Assembly: GCA_025997455.1 (NCBI GenBank) | Contig: BNUP01000038.1 | Location: forward strand, 1-17,958 | DNA: 17,958 nt | Source: Fibrobacterales bacterium | GTDB taxonomy: Bacteria > Fibrobacterota > Fibrobacteria > Fibrobacterales > Fibrobacteraceae | Direction: 5' to 3' | Made by a program: the position numbers and the translations under genes | Notes under the pieces: generated by a model | Databases searched by the model: none | What the model was told of the DNA's origin: nothing | The model's input: only the letters and a program-made list of their open reading frames with translations | Part shown: positions 14,320-17,958 of the stretch, piece after piece | Layout of the letters: each line of letters begins with the position of its first letter | Position numbering within the stretch: position 1 is the stretch's first letter

Positions 14320-14332
14320 TTTGGGGAAGGTA
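14320..14332 (-). promoter_or_regulatory. leaderless-type -10 box of bioA
   Basis: TAACTACCTTCCCCAAA precedes the ATG on the minus strand. TACCTT (14332-14327) ends exactly 7 nt before the start codon at 14319. No Shine-Dalgarno is present. Upstream minus-strand DNA (14333-14390) is pyrimidine-rich (CTTCTCCCCACTTTAAAC, TTTCACTTTCAACTC) but less regular than at gyrB. Confidence 0.5.
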
Positions 14333-14400
14333 GTTATTTTGCATGCGGCACTGCAAGAGTTGAAAGTGAAAAGTTTAAAGTGGGGAGAAGGGAATTGTAG

Positions 14401-14420
14401 GGGCGGCATTTATGCCGCCC
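14401..14420. repeat. dispersed GC hairpin, copy R4
   Basis: After GTAG, GGGCGGCAT TT ATGCCGCCC is a perfect 9-bp stem with a 2-nt loop, followed by TTT. It sits upstream of bioA, back to back with copy R5. The stem sequence differs from R1 but pairing is complete, consistent with selection for or recent spread of the hairpin. Confidence 0.7.
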
Positions 14421-14430
14421 TTTCCGTAGA

Positions 14431-14450
14431 GGCGACCCAGCGTGGTCGCC
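14431..14450. repeat. dispersed GC hairpin, copy R5
   Basis: GGCGACC CAGCGT GGTCGCC forms a 7-bp stem, followed by CGCCTTTTTGCAATG, nearly identical to the flank of R1 (4166-4180). It may end transcripts arriving from the left. The left target repeat of MITE copy C begins 17 nt downstream. Confidence 0.7.
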
Positions 14451-14467
14451 CGCCTTTTTGCAATGAG

Positions 14468-14627
14468 TGCAGAGAACCTCTATTAACCTCATAAGTGGTT
14501 GATAGAGGTTCTCTAAGCGACATTGGCGAACTATGAGAATGTTTATTTTTTGCAGGTTCGCCGTCGTCTCTAAAAACTCCAGTTTTACTAAATTGAGAGT
14601 AAATGGAGTTTTTAGAGATTTCCTGCA
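14468..14627 (+). mobile_element. MITE-like element, copy C, with TGCA target duplication
   Basis: The element spans 14472-14623 (152 bp), flanked by TGCA at 14468-14471 and 14624-14627. The left hairpin (14472-14513, arms AGAACCTCTAT.../...ATAGAGGTTCT) and right hairpin (14568-14617, arms CTCTAAAAACTCC/GGAGTTTTTAGAG) enclose a GGCGAAC...GTTCGCC pair. Compared with A and D, the outer arm GTAACC/GGTTAC is changed to AGAACC/GGTTCT on both sides, a compensatory change. The right end lies 1 nt from the rpn stop codon. A minus-strand ORF crossing it is not a gene. Confidence 0.8.
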
Positions 14628-14628
14628 A

Positions 14629-15567
14629 TTACAACGCTTTTATTTCGCTTTCAGATAATCCGCTTGCCTCGGCAATATCGGCTAACGGATAACCTTTTGC
14701 CTTGAGTTTGCGGGCTATTTCTTGTGCCTTACGAGTCTCACCCTCGTGCCTGCCTCGTGCCTCTCCGCGAGCCTCGCCTGCCAACTCACCCTCTTGCCTG
14801 CCCCGTGCCTCACCTGCAAGTTCGCCATCACTCCTCGCCTTGTCAATCTTTGTCCTAATTGCACTCTCCCAATTCAGTCTGCGGTCTAAATCCCTATCGT
14901 AGCGAAGTTTTGCCTCTGGTGATAATTTTAAGTAATCCAACTTCTTACTCGCAGATTTAATGCCTGCCGCCTTAAAATTGTCCTTTGTTGTGCTGTTTTT
15001 TAATACATAAACCCATTCGTCAAAACGATTCTTAATTTCGTCATTAAAATTTCGTGTGTTGATTAAAAAGTATTCGGGATAAAGTCCTGCAATTGTCCCT
15101 TTTTTGTATTTTGCCCGTTGCTCTTTGGAGAGTTTTAACACCTCTTTGCTATGCACACCAACAAGTTCCGTTTTGCCGTGAAATAAATAATCGGTATCTG
15201 AACCAATATCGAAATAAGTAATATCTACCGAATAAACTTTCTTTATTTTGCCATATTCCTGCCCCGAACCAATTTGCTCCACCACTGCCTTGCTCACCCC
15301 GAACAGTATCCTTTGATAAAAATCGAGTTGATCCAAGTATTGAAGTTCCACAACAACAATTTCTTTGCCTTCTATTTGCACCTTCATATCTACGCGATTT
15401 ATTTTACCATATTTAACTTCACTCGCCGATTCGCTCTCTATTAAAGCCTGAACTTCTACCTTCTTTTCAAAGAGTTCCGTTAAAAATCCCGAAAGAATGT
15501 CAAAATTTGACGGGTCGCGGAGGACTGTCTTCATTGCATAGTCGAAGGATATTAAAGTGCGGGGCAT
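14629..15567 (-). CDS. Rpn-family PD-(D/E)XK nuclease / putative transposase
   Basis: About 312 residues from the preferred ATG. The N-terminus (SFDYAMKTVLRDPSNFDILSGFL) and the nuclease core match the Rpn / T_den_put_tspse family (PDDEXK_2). The core has RVDMKVQ with Asp60 and, after a strand, VVVELQYL with Glu74 and Gln76, the family's E-x-Q form of the E-x-K motif, then DFYQRILFG. Family members such as E. coli RpnA are DNA endonucleases that raise RecA-independent recombination. The C-terminal third is charged with a GEARGRxEGE tandem repeat, common in this family, followed by a helix-turn-helix-like YPLADIAEASGLSESEIKAL. The frame is open to 15669, but that part is heptad repeat and TACCTT lies 8 nt before 15567. 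MITE copy C ends just after its stop codon. Confidence 0.88.
   Translation of the reverse strand: MPRTLISFDYAMKTVLRDPSNFDILSGFLTELFEKKVEVQALIESESASEVKYGKINRVDMKVQIEGKEIVVVELQYLDQLDFYQRILFGVSKAVVEQIGSGQEYGKIKKVYSVDITYFDIGSDTDYLFHGKTELVGVHSKEVLKLSKEQRAKYKKGTIAGLYPEYFLINTRNFNDEIKNRFDEWVYVLKNSTTKDNFKAAGIKSASKKLDYLKLSPEAKLRYDRDLDRRLNWESAIRTKIDKARSDGELAGEARGRQEGELAGEARGEARGRHEGETRKAQEIARKLKAKGYPLADIAEASGLSESEIKAL
14738..14826 (-). repeat. in-frame tandem repeat in the rpn tail
   Basis: Degenerate 12- to 18-nt units encode GELAGEARGRQE, GELAGEARGEAR and GRHEGE in succession (roughly residues 248-277). The unit number probably varies between paralogues and strains, which is a usual feature of this nuclease family. 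Confidence 0.6.
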
Positions 15568-15625
15568 AACGGGGGAAGGTAGAAAAGTGGGGTGTGGGGT
15601 GTAGCGTGTAGGGTGTGGAGAACTC
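15568..15625 (-). promoter_or_regulatory. rpn promoter: leaderless-type -10 box plus CCCYACA heptads
   Basis: TTTTCTACCTTCCCCCGTT precedes the ATG on the minus strand. TACCTT (15581-15576) ends 8 nt before it. Upstream are five 7-nt units (CTCCACA, CCCTACA, CGCTACA, CCCCACA, CCCCACT; about 15620-15586), nearly the same as before the PorV-like gene. No Shine-Dalgarno is present. Confidence 0.5.
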
Positions 15626-15655
15626 GGCGTTGCAAGAGTTGAAAGTGTAAAATTC

Positions 15656-15761
15656 ATACAGATTATCACGATTTCTTTTTAATTGGGCGGCTATACTTAT
15701 TGTCCGCCATAGTTTATACAGATTATCACGACTCCTTTTTAATTGGGCGGCTATACTTATT
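15656..15761 (+). repeat. two direct repeats with a 60-bp period
   Basis: Copies 15656-15701 and 15716-15761 (46 bp each, two mismatches) read ATACAGATTATCACGA...CTTTTTAATTGGGCGGC...TATACTTATT. Across the 14-nt spacer, GGCGG of copy 1 can pair with CCGCC (15704-15708). A third, split copy is at 10929-11054. The array lies between the divergent rpn and gyrB genes. Two copies only, so it is not a CRISPR. Confidence 0.75.
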
Positions 15762-15780
15762 CAACGAATTATTCTTTATT

Positions 15781-15875
15781 TTCAACTTTTAACCTTCAAC
15801 TTTACACTCTACTCTTTACTCTTTACTCTTTACTCTCTACTCTCTACACTTTCAACTTTTTCTATATTCCCCGTT
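15781..15875 (+). promoter_or_regulatory. gyrB promoter: CTYTACT heptads and leaderless-type -10 box
   Basis: Six consecutive heptamers (CTCTACT, CTTTACT x3, CTCTACT, CTCTACA; 15807-15848) follow TTCAACTTTTAACCTTCAAC. Then come ACTTTCAACTTTTTC and TATATT (15863-15868), which ends exactly 7 nt before the ATG at 15876 (spacer CCCCGTT). There is no Shine-Dalgarno, so the mRNA is probably leaderless. Each heptamer contains a TACTCT- or TACTTT-like hexamer resembling the -10 box. Confidence 0.55.
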
Positions 15876-17822
15876 ATGGCAGAAAACGAACAAGAATATA
15901 GCGGTTCAAATATAACCGTGTTGGAGGGTTTAGAGGCGGTGCGCGTTAGACCCGCGATGTATATCGGAAGTACGGATACACGGGGCTTGCATCACTTGGT
16001 TTGGGAAGTAGTCGATAACTCGGTAGATGAGGCACTCGCAGGCTACTGCAACAGAATAGAAATTACAATTTTACCAAACAACGGAATAAGAGTTGTAGAT
16101 AACGGTCGCGGAATACCAACAGACATTCACCCGAAAGAAAAAGTCGGCACGCTGCAAGTTGTAATGACAAAACTTCACGCAGGCGGAAAATTCGATGCCA
16201 ATTCATATAAGGTTTCGGCGGGCTTGCACGGCGTTGGAGTGAGTTGCGTAAATGCACTCTCCTCACACTTAATTGCAACAAGCACCAGAGGCGGAAAAAT
16301 CATTCGGCAGGAATTTGGCAAAGGTGCTCCGCTCGCTCCTCAATACGAAATCGGCACAGTTTCCGCAGAAGTGCGAGGCACAACCATAGAATTTTACCCC
16401 GATAACACCATTTTCACGGAAACGGTTTACGACTACGAAACAATAGCCACTCGTGCGCGCGAATTTTCCTATTTGAACAAAGGCTTAACCATAGTCGTAA
16501 GCGACGAACGGGTTTTAGACCCTGCCGACCCGAACATTCCGCTCAAAAAAGAGGAATTTTATTCACCTGATGGTCTCGGCTCTTTTGTGGAGTTTATAGA
16601 CAAAAATCGCAAACCGCTTTTTGAAAAACCCATAGTATTTTCATCCAATGCAGGCGAATACCCCGTTGAAATTGCAATCCGCTACACCGACTCCTATCAG
16701 GACAATATTTTCAGTTTTGTAAATAATGTGAATACCTACGACGGCGGCACGCATGTCACGGGTTTCAAAACGGGCTTAACGAGAATCGTGGTAAAACACG
16801 CAACGGGCAAAATCAGCAAATTGAAAAAAGATGTTGAAATCACTGGTGCAGATGTGCTCGAAGGTTTAACCGCTATTATCGCAATAAAAATTCCGCAACC
16901 GCAATTTGAAGGTCAAACTAAAAGAAAGTTGGGAAACAGCGAGGCAAAAAGCGGTGTGGAAACAGCGGTATTTCGTGCATTAGACGAGTTCTTTGCCGAA
17001 AATCCTTCAATAACAAAAATTATAGCCGAAAAAGCATATAACACGGCTGAAGGCAGAGTTGCCGCACACAAGGCAAAGGCGGCAGTGAGCAGAAAGGGAA
17101 TTTTAGAAGGCGGAGGTTTGCCTGGAAAACTCTCGGATTGTTCATCGAGAACTCCCGAAAAATGCGAACTCTTTTTAGTTGAGGGCGATTCGGCAGGCGG
17201 CTCGGCAAAGCAAGGTCGCACACGCGAATTTCAAGCAATTTTAGCATTAAAAGGTAAAATTTTGAATGTTGAAAAAGCAAATGATGTGCAAATTTTCGGC
17301 AACGATGAAATTAAAACTATGATTCAATCAATAGGGTCGGGCATAAAAGACGACTTCAAAATTGATAAACTCCGCTATCACAAAATCATCATAATGACCG
17401 ATGCCGATGTTGATGGTTCGCACATTCAAACCCTTTTACTCACATTTTTCTTCCGCTATATGCGCCCCTTAATTGACGGAGGTTTTGTGTATTTGGCAAC
17501 TCCTCCGCTTTACCGCATTAAATCGGGAAAGCAGGAGACTTATCATTTCACGGACGAAGACAAAGATGCAATGTTAAAGTCTCTCAGAGACAGCGGCAAA
17601 AAATCCGAATTGCAACGCTATAAAGGTCTCGGTGAAATGAACGCAGACCAACTTGCAAGCACCACAATGGCACCCGAAACCCGCGTTCTCAAACAATGCT
17701 TTGTTTCCGATGCAATTGCTGCCGACCAAATCTTTTCTATGCTAATGGGCGAAGAGGTAGAACCGCGCCGCAAGTTTATAGAGAGCAACGCATATAAGGT
17801 GTTAGATAAATTGGATATTTAG
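15876..17822 (+). CDS. gyrB: DNA gyrase subunit B
   Basis: A 648-residue ATPase subunit of DNA gyrase, which introduces negative supercoils with GyrA. The GHKL ATPase has EVVDNSVDEALAG (N-box), DNGRGIP, and GLHGVGVSCVNALS. The transducer domain carries QTKRKLGNSE with the ATP-sensing lysine. TOPRIM has LVEGDSAGGSAKQGR (Glu436) and TDADVDGSH (Asp509, Asp511). The tail has RYKGLGEMNADQL and ends KLDI. The length and the QTK-KLGNSE loop fit GyrB of the short (about 640 residue) type without the insertion of E. coli GyrB. ParE is less likely. gyrA is not in the window. The stop codon TAG is part of the sequence flanking MITE copy D. Confidence 0.97.
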   Translation: MAENEQEYSGSNITVLEGLEAVRVRPAMYIGSTDTRGLHHLVWEVVDNSVDEALAGYCNRIEITILPNNGIRVVDNGRGIPTDIHPKEKVGTLQVVMTKLHAGGKFDANSYKVSAGLHGVGVSCVNALSSHLIATSTRGGKIIRQEFGKGAPLAPQYEIGTVSAEVRGTTIEFYPDNTIFTETVYDYETIATRAREFSYLNKGLTIVVSDERVLDPADPNIPLKKEEFYSPDGLGSFVEFIDKNRKPLFEKPIVFSSNAGEYPVEIAIRYTDSYQDNIFSFVNNVNTYDGGTHVTGFKTGLTRIVVKHATGKISKLKKDVEITGADVLEGLTAIIAIKIPQPQFEGQTKRKLGNSEAKSGVETAVFRALDEFFAENPSITKIIAEKAYNTAEGRVAAHKAKAAVSRKGILEGGGLPGKLSDCSSRTPEKCELFLVEGDSAGGSAKQGRTREFQAILALKGKILNVEKANDVQIFGNDEIKTMIQSIGSGIKDDFKIDKLRYHKIIIMTDADVDGSHIQTLLLTFFFRYMRPLIDGGFVYLATPPLYRIKSGKQETYHFTDEDKDAMLKSLRDSGKKSELQRYKGLGEMNADQLASTTMAPETRVLKQCFVSDAIAADQIFSMLMGEEVEPRRKFIESNAYKVLDKLDI

Positions 17823-17958
17823 AGGTAACCACTATTAACCTCCTAAGAGGTTGGTAGAGGTTACCAAGCGACATGGGCGAACTGCGTTTTTTATGCAAAT
17901 TTGAGTAGTTCGCCGTCGTCTCTAAAAACTCAAATCTGTGGAATTGTGTTACAAAGAG
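17820..17958 (+). mobile_element. MITE-like element, copy D (cut by the window end)
   Basis: GGTAACC at 17824 opens a long hairpin (17824-17865). It is followed by AAGCGACATGGGCGAACTGC and a GGCGAACT/AGTTCGCC pair (17877-17914), then the left arm of the right hairpin from 17920, still open at the window edge. The plus strand matches the reverse complement of copy A almost throughout, except the middle. By analogy with A and C the flanking 4 bp would be TAGA (17820-17823), which includes the gyrB stop codon. Confidence 0.75.

Noticed and set aside
14410..14628. Minus-strand ORF of 72 residues across MITE C
   Set aside because: It is made of the MITE and the R5 hairpin; its likeness to the BioA tail comes from shared repeat DNA, not from a gene.
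14629..15567. Rpn gene as a complete insertion sequence
   Set aside because: No inverted repeats or target duplication bracket the gene; the TGCA duplication belongs to MITE C alone.
15656..15761. Repeat array that might be a CRISPR
   Set aside because: Only two 46-bp units with a 14-nt spacer that itself pairs with the repeat; no cas gene nearby.
15876..17822. ParE (topoisomerase IV) instead of GyrB
   Set aside because: The QTKRKLGNSE loop and overall motif set fit GyrB better, although gyrA is not in view.

Overview
The window looks like chromosomal DNA of a fibre-degrading gut-type Gram-negative bacterium, most plausibly of the Fibrobacterota (Fibrobacter/Fibromonas-like). This placement is inference. 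It rests on a secreted GH9 cellulase, outer-membrane beta-barrel proteins of the PorV and BamA/TamA kinds, an Rpn-type nuclease with a repetitive tail, and a chromosome full of short dispersed hairpins. No 16S gene or other decisive marker is present.

Layout, left to right. The possible tail of an upstream gene and a hairpin (1-63). A very large hybrid sensor kinase, 205-4140 (+). A dispersed GC hairpin, a structured intergenic segment and a tRNA-Val(CAC) on the minus strand (4141-4339). A translationally coupled cheB-cheR operon (minus, 6412-4404). A repeat-filled divergent region containing a 173-bp MITE-like insertion. A GH9 endoglucanase (6883-8598, +). Facing it, and overlapping it at the 3' end, an operon of a PorV-like outer-membrane protein and a THUMP-like methyltransferase (minus, 10696-8554). 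A repeat-rich gap. A bioA plus BamA/TamA-like operon (minus, 14319-11207). MITE copy C. An Rpn-family nuclease (minus, 15567-14629). Then gyrB (15876-17822, +), with MITE copy D starting on its stop codon and running off the window.

Two patterns stand out. First, most transcription units begin with a TAYMTT-like -10 box (TATATT, TACCTT, TACTTT) only 6-8 nt before the start codon. This is the spacing of a leaderless mRNA, and these genes lack a Shine-Dalgarno. Upstream of the box, on the coding strand, lies a pyrimidine-rich tract with a 7-nt period (CCCYACA or CTYTACT units). Two units instead have a short leader and a ribosome binding site: the sensor kinase and cheB. This pattern shows that several long ORFs probably start later than their first in-frame start codon (bioA, the PorV-like gene, rpn).

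Second, a MITE-like family with imperfect terminal inverted repeats (GGTAACCTCTA / GGGAACCTCTA), 4-bp target duplications (TATA, TGCA) and internal hairpins occurs at least three times. One copy separates the GH9 -10 box from its pyrimidine tract. One sits 1 nt past the rpn stop codon. One starts at the gyrB stop codon. A decayed copy has become the C-terminal coding sequence of bioA. A second hairpin family (core GGGCGACC...GGTCGCCC) is scattered in intergenic DNA, and one copy lies in frame inside the BamA/TamA-like gene.

No CRISPR array, prophage or classical insertion sequence was seen.
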